22,894 nt of DNA, taken from IMG/VR virus record IMGVR_UViG_3300025010_000233, positions 1 through 22,894 of that record, one strand, 5' to 3'. Under the pieces are notes generated by a model, which worked only from the letters and a program-made list of their open reading frames with translations, did no database searches and was not told the DNA's origin. The stretch's first letter is position 1. Every line of letters starts with the position of its first letter. Shown here in pieces: positions 7,137-13,637 of the stretch. This stretch comes from a virus. The translations under genes and the position numbers were made by a program.

Positions 7137-8189
7137 TCATCCATTGAGTGCCCTCATTATCGCGTGTACTGACTTCTCTAAGGTGAATAACCCTGCCGTC
7201 TCTACCGCGTTGCTACTGAGCTTACCCATGTCACTCATAAGCATCTCGTGTACCTTCGTTGCCCACCTCTCCGCGTCCAAAGGCAGGACATAGCCATTTA
7301 ACCTGTGCCACACCATCTCATTCGCACACGCCGCGTTTTCGCACGTTATGACCGGGACGCCAGAGGCCAGGGCCTCGCCTGCAACTTGGCCCCATAGCTC
7401 ACACCGCGTCGGCATTAACAGGATCTGTGAGAGACGGTAGAAATATGGCATTTGGTCGTAGTCAACCTTGTGGACCACCCTCAGACTTACCTCAGAATTG
7501 ACCAACCTTTTGAACTCAGGGTATAGCGGACCATCCCCAATGATTAAGGCTGAGGTGTGCCTAACGATGGAAAGACGGTTCAAGACTTCCGCTACGAATA
7601 GGGGCATTTTCCGGTCAACAAATTGAGCCACATAAATAACGTCATAGAGTTTCGGCGTTATCTCTAGCGGATAGAATCTATGCGTGTCAATCGGGATATG
7701 GCTTACAACGGGATCTGCCCCGTACTCCCGATACAGACTTCGCCCCTTCTCACCAGCTACTATCACCGCGTCCGCGTGTCTAGCCATTAGACCCTTGAGC
7801 CATCGCTGACGGGGTGTGTAATGATCTTCCCACAACTTCCAGGAGTCAGACCATAGTATGACCCTCCGCCCGTGCATCTTCGCCCACAAGTAAGCAGCTT
7901 GACCCGTGAACCCATCACCGTAGATCATCACCACATCAGGGTTGAATAGTCCCGCCTGTCTGAATATGTCAGGATTGACATGGCGGAATCCCTCATCACC
8001 ATACTTCACGATATGCCTTTTGAGGAAGATAGAATTGTGCCCGAAATCCGTGGAGTGCCACGGTCTATTTTCCTCGCGGCGCGTGGAATATATCACAAGG
8101 AAATTCCCTTGACCTAACTTAGAGGCCAATAGGTCATAGGTGTCTAGCCTGTAGGGATAGGGCTGATTGGCGATGAGGGCTAGTTTCAT
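7137..8189 (-). CDS. GT4-family glycosyltransferase (GT-B fold)
   Basis: A 350-aa enzyme that would transfer a sugar from a nucleotide-sugar to an acceptor. The C-terminal Rossmann domain has the family pattern: 'YDVIYVAQFVDRK' near 182-194, 'ALIIGDGPLYPEFKRLV' near 214-230, and the donor-binding EX7E motif with Glu264 and Glu272 in CELWGQVAGEALASGVPV. The N-terminal acceptor domain starts with 'MKLALIANQPYPYR'. The start at 8189 is preferred over 8261 because its ATG overlaps the stop of a 29-aa ORF as ATGA and AAGGTGG lies upstream. No membrane helix is visible, so it is probably cytosolic or peripheral. Donor and acceptor are unknown. It is the last enzyme of the radical SAM/glycosyltransferase cassette. 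Confidence 0.88.
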   Translation of the reverse strand: MKLALIANQPYPYRLDTYDLLASKLGQGNFLVIYSTRREENRPWHSTDFGHNSIFLKRHIVKYGDEGFRHVNPDIFRQAGLFNPDVVMIYGDGFTGQAAYLWAKMHGRRVILWSDSWKLWEDHYTPRQRWLKGLMARHADAVIVAGEKGRSLYREYGADPVVSHIPIDTHRFYPLEITPKLYDVIYVAQFVDRKMPLFVAEVLNRLSIVRHTSALIIGDGPLYPEFKRLVNSEVSLRVVHKVDYDQMPYFYRLSQILLMPTRCELWGQVAGEALASGVPVITCENAACANEMVWHRLNGYVLPLDAERWATKVHEMLMSDMGKLSSNAVETAGLFTLEKSVHAIMRALNG

Positions 8190-8275
8190 TTCTTGCGCCC
8201 ACCTTGGTTTTCTTCTAAAATTACCAAAAGAAACACCGTTACCAGAACCGCGGCAAGGCAAATGCCCATACCCAT
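8186..8275 (-). CDS. 29-aa single-span membrane peptide
   Basis: A tiny ORF lying exactly between two glycosyltransferase genes. It begins with ATG 8 bases after AGGAAGGGG and ends with a TGA that overlaps the GT4 ATG as ATGA. The product has a hydrophobic core, 'ICLAAVLVTVFLLVIL', then the polar tail EENQGGRKK. Such a coupled, evenly hydrophobic reading frame is unlikely to be an accident. The function is unknown; it could anchor the neighbouring glycosyltransferases at the membrane. Confidence 0.6.
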   Translation of the reverse strand: MGMGICLAAVLVTVFLLVILEENQGGRKK

Positions 8276-8276
8276 T

Positions 8277-9056
8277 TTATTTCCCCTTCCTGATTATCCT
8301 CCACATCCTGACCATCGCATACCCCCATACCCTCACTAGGTTTGGGATCTTCCACAAAAGCGGCGCACACATCAATACGTACACTGAATAGTAAATTGGA
8401 TTATGCACACACTTGATACTGAACAGTTCCCGGATTGTCTCTGGCTCTGTGATGCCCGTCCGCGTCTCGTCCACGGTCAACTCAAGGTCAAACGGTGCGA
8501 ATGGCTCTAGCCTCTTGAGTGCCTTGCACGTCCACGCGTAATCTGAACAATAATGAGGCAAGAGCCACTTGTGAAACTTGACTCTCTCAAAATCTGACCA
8601 CATCATAAACACGGCACGATTGGACAGCGCATTGGGGATGAGGGAATTGACCGTTGAGATTGCCCCAAACTGACGCGTGAATATCCACTCCCACAAGACT
8701 CGCTTACCATCTCCCGCCCAGTGAACTATCCGCCCCGGCTTGCAATGCTTGACGGCCGTCTCAATGAAGTCCGGGCCAAAGGTCGTATCGTTGTTCATCA
8801 CTCCCACGATGTCCCCCGGCCTAGCTAGTCTCGCAATATACCTCTGTCCCGCCTGGAGTGACCCCGCCCAATAGTTCCCGCTTGATACGCGGATGCACTC
8901 ATAGTAACAGCCCGGAGCCGTAGCCTCGCAAGTCCCGCAGTCCTTCGTCCCGCTATCCACCCAGACTATCATCCACGGCTTGACGGTCTGGGCGCGTAGG
9001 CACTTGATGAACTCACTCACGTTCTCGTTATGAATCGGGAGAATGAGAAAGGTCAT
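8277..9056 (-). CDS. GT2-family glycosyltransferase (GT-A fold)
   Basis: A 259-aa enzyme. The N-terminus is the usual GT-A start, 'MTFLILPIHNENVSEFIKCL', followed by a WVDSGTKD segment near 32-39 and VMNNDTTF near 86-93, which replaces the DxD metal site, as is common in rhamnosyltransferase-like GT2 enzymes. A DYAW motif near 175-180 is consistent with the acceptor/catalytic loop. The last 45 residues hold a hydrophobic stretch, YYSVYVLMCAPLL, and a basic amphipathic tail, suggesting membrane association. Its start overlaps the stop of the 82-aa membrane gene as ATGA. The substrate is unknown. Confidence 0.85.
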   Translation of the reverse strand: MTFLILPIHNENVSEFIKCLRAQTVKPWMIVWVDSGTKDCGTCEATAPGCYYECIRVSSGNYWAGSLQAGQRYIARLARPGDIVGVMNNDTTFGPDFIETAVKHCKPGRIVHWAGDGKRVLWEWIFTRQFGAISTVNSLIPNALSNRAVFMMWSDFERVKFHKWLLPHYCSDYAWTCKALKRLEPFAPFDLELTVDETRTGITEPETIRELFSIKCVHNPIYYSVYVLMCAPLLWKIPNLVRVWGYAMVRMWRIIRKGK

Positions 9057-9301
9057 TTCTTAGTATTCCTCATTAACTGACGCCATTGCGGGTTGATTGT
9101 GCTGGAATAGTCATACTCGCTTGGCGCGATGTATCTCAGGTCAATCCACATAAACACAACTGAGAACGCAAACCCAGCTACGACCCACCACCAAGATATG
9201 CCAGAGTCCCGGACAAACAAGTAGACGATCATCAGGAAGTTCATCCCGGCGGCGTAGTTCTTCCAGCGTTCAAAAACGAACTTGACTTTACCGATGGTCA
9301 T
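9053..9301 (-). CDS. Two-span small membrane protein
   Basis: An 82-aa protein with two hydrophobic segments (about residues 20-30 and 38-55, the second very Trp/Phe/Val-rich) and a polar, Tyr/Ser-containing tail. It overlaps both neighbours by ATGA: the radical SAM stop upstream and the GT2 start downstream. No family is recognised. Tight coupling suggests its amount is matched to the enzymes, as for a membrane platform or flippase partner, but this is inference. Confidence 0.75.
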   Translation of the reverse strand: MTIGKVKFVFERWKNYAAGMNFLMIVYLFVRDSGISWWWVVAGFAFSVVFMWIDLRYIAPSEYDYSSTINPQWRQLMRNTKK

Positions 9302-9972
9302 TCAGCCACCTTCGGTACTTGTTGCAGTGGCGGGCAATGATTAACAATCGTCCCGCCCATCCTCTCGTGATATACCGGGGTGCAACCGATATACAGCTCC
9401 CTCGTCCGCGGACTATCCGGCGCAAAGTGCAGAGTATTGAACGCCCGTATATCTTCTGCGCTATACTTCCCCTTGTAAATCGACTCAGGGAGTATCATTG
9501 GGGATTCAATCTCATTCACCGATATGTTGATATGCTTGAGCCTGATATCCTGTACGTGCCTCACAAACTCATCCTTAATGTCCGTGTGATGGAATGTAGC
9601 CCATACGTTGAATCTCTTGGACGGCTTACACCGGATTATCTCAGAGACGTTCTTGAGGTTGGAATAGATCCTCACATCCGTTCCCCTATCTGTCAGGTAA
9701 TTAACTATCTTGTGCATACCGAGATGGAACGATGGCTCACCCCCGGAAATACAGACATAGGAGATCCACTCAGGGTATTCGGTCCCTAGAAACTCAACCC
9801 ATTCCTCGGCGGTGCATTCCTCATACTTCTGCACCTTACCCTCTGTAAACATGGGGCAATATCCACAGTGAAGATTGCACTTCGTTGTGAGTATCAACGT
9901 GAACCACGCGCCACGTGTGTACTTCCCGCCCCGACGTGGATTAACCAATAGCTTATTGAATAAACTACTCAT
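9298..9972 (-). CDS. Radical SAM enzyme
   Basis: A 224-aa protein with the canonical CxxxCxxC cluster-binding motif (Cys32, Cys36 and Cys39 in KCNLHCGYC) and the GGEP SAM-binding motif at 77-80. The middle, including 'VRIYSNL' and 'NVWATFHHT', fits the barrel strands. Two more cysteines lie near the C-terminus (CTPVYHE and NHCPP) and may bind an extra metal site. The enzyme would cleave S-adenosylmethionine to start radical chemistry on an unknown substrate. The start at 9972 is chosen because it overlaps the upstream stop (ATGA) and has AAAGGAG upstream. It is short for the superfamily and resembles the compact MoaA/QueE-like class only in a general way. It is the first enzyme of the cassette. 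Confidence 0.9.
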   Translation of the reverse strand: MSSLFNKLLVNPRRGGKYTRGAWFTLILTTKCNLHCGYCPMFTEGKVQKYEECTAEEWVEFLGTEYPEWISYVCISGGEPSFHLGMHKIVNYLTDRGTDVRIYSNLKNVSEIIRCKPSKRFNVWATFHHTDIKDEFVRHVQDIRLKHINISVNEIESPMILPESIYKGKYSAEDIRAFNTLHFAPDSPRTRELYIGCTPVYHERMGGTIVNHCPPLQQVPKVAE

Positions 9973-10154
9973 ACCGCTCTCTCCTTTAGTTCGTGAATGA
10001 TCGCCGCCACTCCCAAAACAATGCAACCGGGGGCTAGAAAGTGTAAGATTGCCAAGAACAAATCCGGCGGAACGCGAAAATACAGCCCCGGCCCGTCACC
10101 ATAGAGGAATACGTTGAGCAAGCCAAGCACAACGACAAGTAATACCTTCCTCAT
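9969..10154 (-). CDS. 61-aa two-span membrane protein
   Basis: Two hydrophobic segments, 'VLLVVVLGLLNVFLY' and 'FLAILHFLAPGCIVLGVAAII', are joined by a Pro/Arg loop, with a charged HELKERAV tail. The start has GGGAGAG upstream, and its ATG overlaps the stop of a 24-codon ORF (10151-10225). Its own stop overlaps the radical SAM ATG. A phage holin would have similar size and topology, but this context (no endolysin nearby) gives no support for lysis. I treat it as a membrane component of the cassette. Confidence 0.7.
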   Translation of the reverse strand: MRKVLLVVVLGLLNVFLYGDGPGLYFRVPPDLFLAILHFLAPGCIVLGVAAIIHELKERAV

Positions 10155-10225
10155 TTCTTCTCTCCCTCTTTGGGATAGGAAAATAACTCCATTTGCCTTA
10201 AACGGTTGCGTTGTTCGCGATTCAA
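10151..10225 (-). CDS. Tiny 24-codon ORF bridging two genes
   Basis: It starts with TTG overlapping the TGA of the preceding gene (TTGA) and ends with TGA overlapping the ATG of the membrane gene (ATGA). The product is very polar, with charged residues making up about half of it. The GAGGGAGAG in its last codons is the ribosome-binding site of the next gene. It may be a genuine small peptide or simply a translational bridge. Confidence 0.4.
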   Translation of the reverse strand: MNREQRNRLRQMELFSYPKEGEKK

Positions 10226-10572
10226 AAGATTTCTCCGTCTACCGTGGGGAAATCTTTTGGCCATTCACCAATAAATTCAGATTTAAACCGTTTCAAGTCA
10301 TTATCAGCAGCACAGAATTGACTTTTTCGTTCGTTGTGTTCCGGTTCCCAACTTCTGACATTCCCAACCATCCCGATTGTCTCCTTGATCTTCTCCAGCA
10401 GCTCCACGCCTTTTGCCCCGTCCAATCCATCCTCGTCATACACGGCGTTGCAAATGGCGTCGTAGCAAGAATCCAGAAGCGCGGTCAACAAGTCGATTCG
10501 CGCGACCAACTGGTTTTCCCTCTGGCCCCATTGTAAACTCGCACTTCTCATTTCTTCGGCCAGCTCTTTCAT
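10222..10572 (-). CDS. Hypothetical helical protein, ribosome site on a G10 tract
   Basis: A 116-aa protein, mostly acidic helical ('NQLVARIDLLTALLDSCYDA', 'GVELLEKIKETIGMVG') followed by a Trp/Glu/Lys-rich tail. The family is not recognised. The start ATG is preceded by ten consecutive G residues ending 2 bases upstream, which replace a normal Shine-Dalgarno. Its stop overlaps the start of the 24-codon ORF. Slippage in the G tract could vary its translation. Confidence 0.7.
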   Translation of the reverse strand: MKELAEEMRSASLQWGQRENQLVARIDLLTALLDSCYDAICNAVYDEDGLDGAKGVELLEKIKETIGMVGNVRSWEPEHNERKSQFCAADNDLKRFKSEFIGEWPKDFPTVDGEIF

Positions 10573-10574
10573 TA

Positions 10575-10584
10575 CCCCCCCCCC
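10575..10584 (-). promoter_or_regulatory. G10 homopolymer as ribosome-binding site
   Basis: Ten C on the plus strand read as ten G on the coding strand, placed directly ahead of TAATG of the next gene. The first G belongs to the TAG stop of the preceding gene. Homopolymers of this length are prone to slippage, so the spacing and strength of this site could switch. A length error in sequencing is also possible. Confidence 0.55.
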
Positions 10585-10748
10585 TATCTTGTGAGTTGCA
10601 ATTTTTTTGCCTCTATCCGATCCTTTATCGCCTCTTCGATCTCTTCAAGACAGTCAATGTAATCGTCATCGTTTAACTGTTCTGTGCGGCGACTGATTTC
10701 TTCCAACAAGTCTCCAGCAACTACGTAGCCCCTTTTCGCCTTTGCCAT
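10584..10748 (-). CDS. 54-aa acidic helical protein
   Basis: A short gene with an ideal ribosome-binding site (AGGAGG, 5 bases before ATG). The product has a basic first eight residues, then an acidic helix 'DDDYIDCLEEIEEAIKDRI', and ends KLQLTR with a TAG stop that starts the G10 tract. If the stop were read through, only three glycines would follow before a TAA that overlaps the next ATG. No family is recognised. Confidence 0.7.
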   Translation of the reverse strand: MAKAKRGYVVAGDLLEEISRRTEQLNDDDYIDCLEEIEEAIKDRIEAKKLQLTR

Positions 10749-10760
10749 AAATCCTCCTGA

Positions 10761-10976
10761 TTAAATGCGTTCACCCACAGCCCGCAGTATCTCTTTCGCA
10801 ACCAATAATCCGTTGATATAACTCTGCGTCGTCAACGCCCTAACCACATCCTTCCTCTTTGCGGCCTCGCGGCGTTGCCTAACTCCATCGCGAATTGCCA
10901 AATTAAGGGCTTTGCGAAGCTCAAATCGTAGTTGCTTTGCCGTCATCTGTGGTTTAGTGTCTTGTAGGTGTCGCAC
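10761..10976 (-). CDS. Hypothetical basic helical protein
   Basis: A 71-aa protein rich in Arg, Lys and Ala, predicted to be helical throughout ('KQLRFELRKALNLAIRDGVR'). It could bind nucleic acid. The proposed start is GTG at 10976, about 12 bases after GGAGGG that overlaps the previous gene's end. An internal ATG at 10946 has no ribosome-binding site. Part of the run of small accessory genes. Confidence 0.65.
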   Translation of the reverse strand: MRHLQDTKPQMTAKQLRFELRKALNLAIRDGVRQRREAAKRKDVVRALTTQSYINGLLVAKEILRAVGERI

Positions 10977-10982
10977 CGTTAT

Positions 10983-11204
10983 TCAGCCCTCCTTCGGTAA
11001 TGTTATCGTTTCTCCCGCCCGCCCCATCGCGGCTTTGAGCACCGCCAATCCCCAACGCACTTCTTCAAGTTGATCTTGAGCCATCTTGATATTTCTAATG
11101 GTTGTTTCTCGGTAGCGTTCCTCTTCTGCGTTGGGATCGCCCAGAAAGGAAAGCGTTTTTATCAGATTCTTTTCCGCGAACTCAAGTGTTTCGATTGCAT
11201 GCAT
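10983..11204 (-). CDS. Hypothetical 73-aa helical protein
   Basis: Helical and charged, with 'ETLEFAEKNLIKTLSFLGDP' then 'EERYRETTIRNIKMAQDQLE', a likely helix hairpin. AAAGGG lies upstream of the ATG. The last codons, ending KEG, encode the GGAGGG used by the next gene. The function is unknown; the size and position suit an accessory early gene. Confidence 0.7.
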   Translation of the reverse strand: MHAIETLEFAEKNLIKTLSFLGDPNAEEERYRETTIRNIKMAQDQLEEVRWGLAVLKAAMGRAGETITLPKEG

Positions 11205-11209
11205 TTTCT

Positions 11210-11572
11210 TTACCCTTTCCTGGTTTCGCGTAGCTTACGCACCGCTTCTTCTGGGGTTGGCAGATCGGTGAAATATCCGTCGATCTCCAGTGGGTTCCTT
11301 ACGTCCTTCTCGAATAGCCACAAGAGACAGGCTGCGATTCCCGCCTCGTATGTCTTCCCAATGAATCGGTCTTGCTGACCGTCAACACATTCATCGAACA
11401 GCGCGTCGATTTCTTCGTCTGTCCTTTGGTTCACCCGGATTTCGTACGTCTTGTCTATGTCTGGGTGTTCCAATAACGCGTTGCAAAGCTCGCAAAGAAG
11501 TTGATGAGTGAATGTGCCCGCTTCGTGATTTTCAGCGCGATTGAGGATGTCTCTAACCTTTGTGATCTTCAT
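11210..11572 (-). CDS. Hypothetical 120-aa protein
   Basis: Start at 11572 (AGAGGACGG upstream) rather than 11641. The product is mixed helical and acidic: 'VRDILNRAENHEAGTFTHQL', then 'CELCNALLEHPDID', later 'AGIAACLLWLFEKD' and 'LPTPEEAVRKLRET'. The CELC pair is isolated, so zinc binding is doubtful. No family is recognised. Confidence 0.72.
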   Translation of the reverse strand: MKITKVRDILNRAENHEAGTFTHQLLCELCNALLEHPDIDKTYEIRVNQRTDEEIDALFDECVDGQQDRFIGKTYEAGIAACLLWLFEKDVRNPLEIDGYFTDLPTPEEAVRKLRETRKG

Positions 11573-11600
11573 TTTCCGTCCTCTTGGTAGTAAGGGGTGA

Positions 11601-12530
11601 TCATGCCTTGTCCTCTTTACAGGTGAGGACGGACTTCGCAATATTTACAGCATCAAGGGCGGCAGCACGACTATAATCCAGTTTTGCAATATCCCCTACC
11701 GCCTTCTCCAGTTCCAAGACGCGGGAATACTGTTGCTCGTTTGTCAATTTCACGTCCTCAGATTCACCAATGATAACGGTCTGGGCTTGCTCCTGGGATT
11801 CGGTGAGGACGGCAAGGCGATTCATTTCTGTCTTGAGTTCTGCGATCGCATTGCCGATTACTGATAGATAATCGTCGATACCGCCCGTGATTCCGAGCTT
11901 GTCAGCGATTGTGGCAAGCGTCATGTCTGCATCCTCGGCTTCATTGTGAAGATCGACCCCCTCCTTTGTCAGCCTCTCCACCTCTGCCTTGAGTTCATTG
12001 ATCGTTGCCTGTGCGTTGTCATAGGCAGTCCCGGCCTTCATCAGTTCGTTTTCGCGGTCGGCAACCTCTGCCCGGTAGCTGTCTATCTGACGCGTCAGTT
12101 CGGTTTCAAGGAGTGACTTGTCGGCCTTGAGTTCTGCGTTCTCTCGCTCAAGAGTAGTATAATCCGCGGCATCGACATAAACATTGGCAAGCCCCTTCCC
12201 TTCAACATGGATCGTCCGCAAGAGTTTGCTCGTTAGGATTGCATTTTGCTTCTCTGCGTTCTCTCGCTCAAGGCGTTCAATGTCCGCTGCATCGGCCTGA
12301 CGATTGCCGCTCAGTATTTTGTTTTCGAGTTTCAACTCTTCCACCTCTCGGCGGGCGGAGAGAAGGGCAGATACAAGATATTCCCGCTCCTGGACCACAA
12401 CCGGGATTCCGTCCTTCATTGGGAGTGCATCCAGTTCTTGCTCAATCTTGTCGGTCATGGCTTGCTCCCTGATTTCGGCTTCCTGTGAACCTTCGTTAAT
12501 CGTTTTATCGGTGTCGATGTGGAGTATCAT
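11601..12530 (-). CDS. Large coiled-coil protein with internal duplication
   Basis: A 309-aa protein, almost wholly predicted coiled coil from residue 50 to 200 (Leu/Glu/Lys heptads such as 'RREVEELKLENKIL'). The block LERENAE occurs twice, 40 codons apart, and the DNA carries an exact 20-base repeat at 12133-12152 and 12253-12272, showing duplication. A non-coiled 'KLGITGGIDDYLSVIGNAI' follows. The start at 12530 is chosen because its ATG overlaps the previous stop (ATGA) and AGGTGA lies upstream; the longer ORF from 12602 is unlikely. Similar phage proteins act as scaffolds or are unassigned; no enzymatic motif is seen. Confidence 0.82.
   Translation of the reverse strand: MILHIDTDKTINEGSQEAEIREQAMTDKIEQELDALPMKDGIPVVVQEREYLVSALLSARREVEELKLENKILSGNRQADAADIERLERENAEKQNAILTSKLLRTIHVEGKGLANVYVDAADYTTLERENAELKADKSLLETELTRQIDSYRAEVADRENELMKAGTAYDNAQATINELKAEVERLTKEGVDLHNEAEDADMTLATIADKLGITGGIDDYLSVIGNAIAELKTEMNRLAVLTESQEQAQTVIIGESEDVKLTNEQQYSRVLELEKAVGDIAKLDYSRAAALDAVNIAKSVLTCKEDKA
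12133..12272. repeat. Exact 20-bp direct repeat inside the coiled-coil gene
   Basis: TCTGCGTTCTCTCGCTCAAG occurs at 12133-12152 and again at 12253-12272, 120 bases (40 codons) apart and in the same frame. It encodes the repeated LERENAE heptad block and points to a tandem duplication or gene conversion that lengthened the coiled coil. Confidence 0.8.
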
Positions 12531-12691
12531 GGCTTCACCTGTCGATGTCTGGTAGCGTCCAACCCAAATAAAATGGCGGCAATAGCGAGCCGTTGAAACC
12601 ATCTGTCTTGGTCACCAAGAATTGCGAAGATGATCCCGCTAACGGCAAAAAACACTATCGACGTGCGCAACATGATAAGCTGTATTGTCAC
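12527..12691 (-). CDS. 54-aa two-span membrane protein
   Basis: The start is a GTG at 12691, 6 bases after a perfect AGGAGG and overlapping the previous TGA as GTGA. Two hydrophobic helices, 'SIVFFAVSGIIFAIL' and 'LAIAAILFGLDA', are linked by GDQDRWFQR, with a basic tail. The stop overlaps the coiled-coil gene start (ATGA). The function is unknown; a holin-like topology is noted but there is no lysis gene nearby. Confidence 0.65.
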   Translation of the reverse strand: MTIQLIMLRTSIVFFAVSGIIFAILGDQDRWFQRLAIAAILFGLDATRHRQVKP

Positions 12692-12837
12692 TTCACACCT
12701 CCTATGCGAGCCTTGCGCCAGTTCATTCCCTGACCACACTGGGGACAGTTCTTATCGTTTAGTCCCTTGTGTGGCGGATCTGCCATATTCTGGTGGCACG
12801 TCGGACAAAGGTATGGGTTCGGTTTCTTCTTTTTCAT
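12688..12837 (-). CDS. 49-aa zinc-ribbon protein
   Basis: Two CxxC knuckles, CPTC at 11-14 and CPQC at 31-34, sit 16 residues apart, the classic layout of a single zinc ribbon. The N-terminus has four lysines. Good GGAGG site upstream of the ATG. It ends RIGGVK, encoded by CGCATAGGAGGTG, which doubles as the next gene's ribosome site. Both ends overlap neighbours (ATGA and GTGA). It may bind nucleic acid. Confidence 0.7.
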   Translation of the reverse strand: MKKKKPNPYLCPTCHQNMADPPHKGLNDKNCPQCGQGMNWRKARIGGVK

Positions 12838-13034
12838 CTTCCACCTCCTATGCGGGCTTTGATTCTCGCGTTCTGCAATCGCTTAACATCTTTGAGTTCT
12901 TTGTCAATGTTTGCGGCAATCTCTTTAACCTGCTCAACCGGGAGAATGAGAATGGGTGTTGTGAATCTTCCAGACTCAAAAAAACACACATATGGCTCGT
13001 CTGGGGCGTCGAAGATTAGTCTTGCGTGTATCAT
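12834..13034 (-). CDS. 66-aa hypothetical protein
   Basis: The start at 13034 overlaps the previous stop (ATGA) with AGAGGTGG upstream. The N-terminal half is beta-like ('HARLIFDAPDEPYVCFF', 'PILILP'), followed by a charged helix 'NIDKELKDVKRLQNARIK'. It ends RIGGGR, encoded by the same CGCATAGGAGGTG block as the following gene's tail. No family is recognised. Confidence 0.68.
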   Translation of the reverse strand: MIHARLIFDAPDEPYVCFFESGRFTTPILILPVEQVKEIAANIDKELKDVKRLQNARIKARIGGGR

Positions 13035-13318
13035 ACCTTTCCACCTCTGCGAGAACGGAGCCACGAATCGAATGCATTATTAACACTTGCACCGTTTTCG
13101 TAGTCAATTCCCAGCTCACTTGCGCGCACTCCGGCTTCAAACGCTTTCCTCAACTCATCCCCCGGTATGTCAAGAGACATTCGCTTGAGTATCTCTTTTT
13201 CAACGGCGGTCAGCTTTCCTTGAAGCGAGGCATCAAAGATCACTCGCCCCAGTAAGTTGCGAAACTGGTCAAGCAGTTCTTCACCTGTTTGCTCTGTCAA
13301 CGGTTTCAGTCCGCTCAT
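13031..13318 (-). CDS. 95-aa hypothetical helical protein
   Basis: The start at 13318 is chosen for its TGGAGGACGTATG junction (ribosome site plus ATGA overlap) instead of 13378. Mostly helical, with 'EELLDQFRNLLGRVIFDAS', 'AVEKEILKRM' and 'ELRKAFEAGVRASELG'. The tail RSRRGGKV encodes the next ribosome site. The function is unknown. Confidence 0.7.
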   Translation of the reverse strand: MSGLKPLTEQTGEELLDQFRNLLGRVIFDASLQGKLTAVEKEILKRMSLDIPGDELRKAFEAGVRASELGIDYENGASVNNAFDSWLRSRRGGKV

Positions 13319-13497
13319 ACGTCCTCCAGACCTTCGGCTTTTCCTTCTTTGTATTTCTCTTTCAGGCAGTCGGGGCACGGCATCACGTCGATGTAGTTGT
13401 CATAAGGGGGTGATCGTCGCTCTATGAGTTCAACGTCCAGACCTTTTCCGCACGCGGCGCATTGAACCTCCAAGTCTATGGTGATTGATGTGCTCAT
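13315..13497 (-). CDS. 60-aa zinc-ribbon protein
   Basis: A beta strand, STSITIDLEV, leads into CAACG (Cys16, Cys19), and CPDC follows about 30 residues later, so the four cysteines can form a zinc ribbon. The start at 13497 has GGAGG and an ATGA overlap. It ends LEDV then TGA within GGAGGACGTATGA. Likely a small nucleic-acid- or protein-binding module. Confidence 0.7.
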   Translation of the reverse strand: MSTSITIDLEVQCAACGKGLDVELIERRSPPYDNYIDVMPCPDCLKEKYKEGKAEGLEDV

Positions 13498-13637
13498 ACG
13501 TCCTCCTTTTTCTTGATTACCAAATACACTCGGACAATCGCTTCGTCGCCGCACATACTCTTAAACCAACGCTTTTTGAATGGACGTGTGAATGTCTTAC
13601 CGCATCGCTTGCAATAGTATTTATACAACCGTTTCAT
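13494..13637 (-). CDS. 47-aa Lys/Arg-rich protein with zinc-finger-like Cys motif
   Basis: A short gene starting at the GAAGGACGTATGA junction. The N-terminus, KRLYKYYCKRCGKTFTRPFKK, contains CKRC and strong positive charge, and a third Cys lies in KSMCGD. It ends KKKEDV then TGA within the same junction motif, giving ATGA overlaps on both sides. A DNA- or RNA-binding role is plausible but unproven. Confidence 0.62.
   Translation of the reverse strand: MKRLYKYYCKRCGKTFTRPFKKRWFKSMCGDEAIVRVYLVIKKKEDV

Noticed and set aside
9969-10154. Holin interpretation of the 61-aa two-span protein
   Set aside because: No endolysin or spanin nearby; it is coupled to the radical SAM gene instead.
10575-10586. 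Genetic code change with TAG read as an amino acid
   Set aside because: Several genes use TAG as an evidently real stop (for example 14988, 15469 and 17336), and long genes are intact under the standard code.
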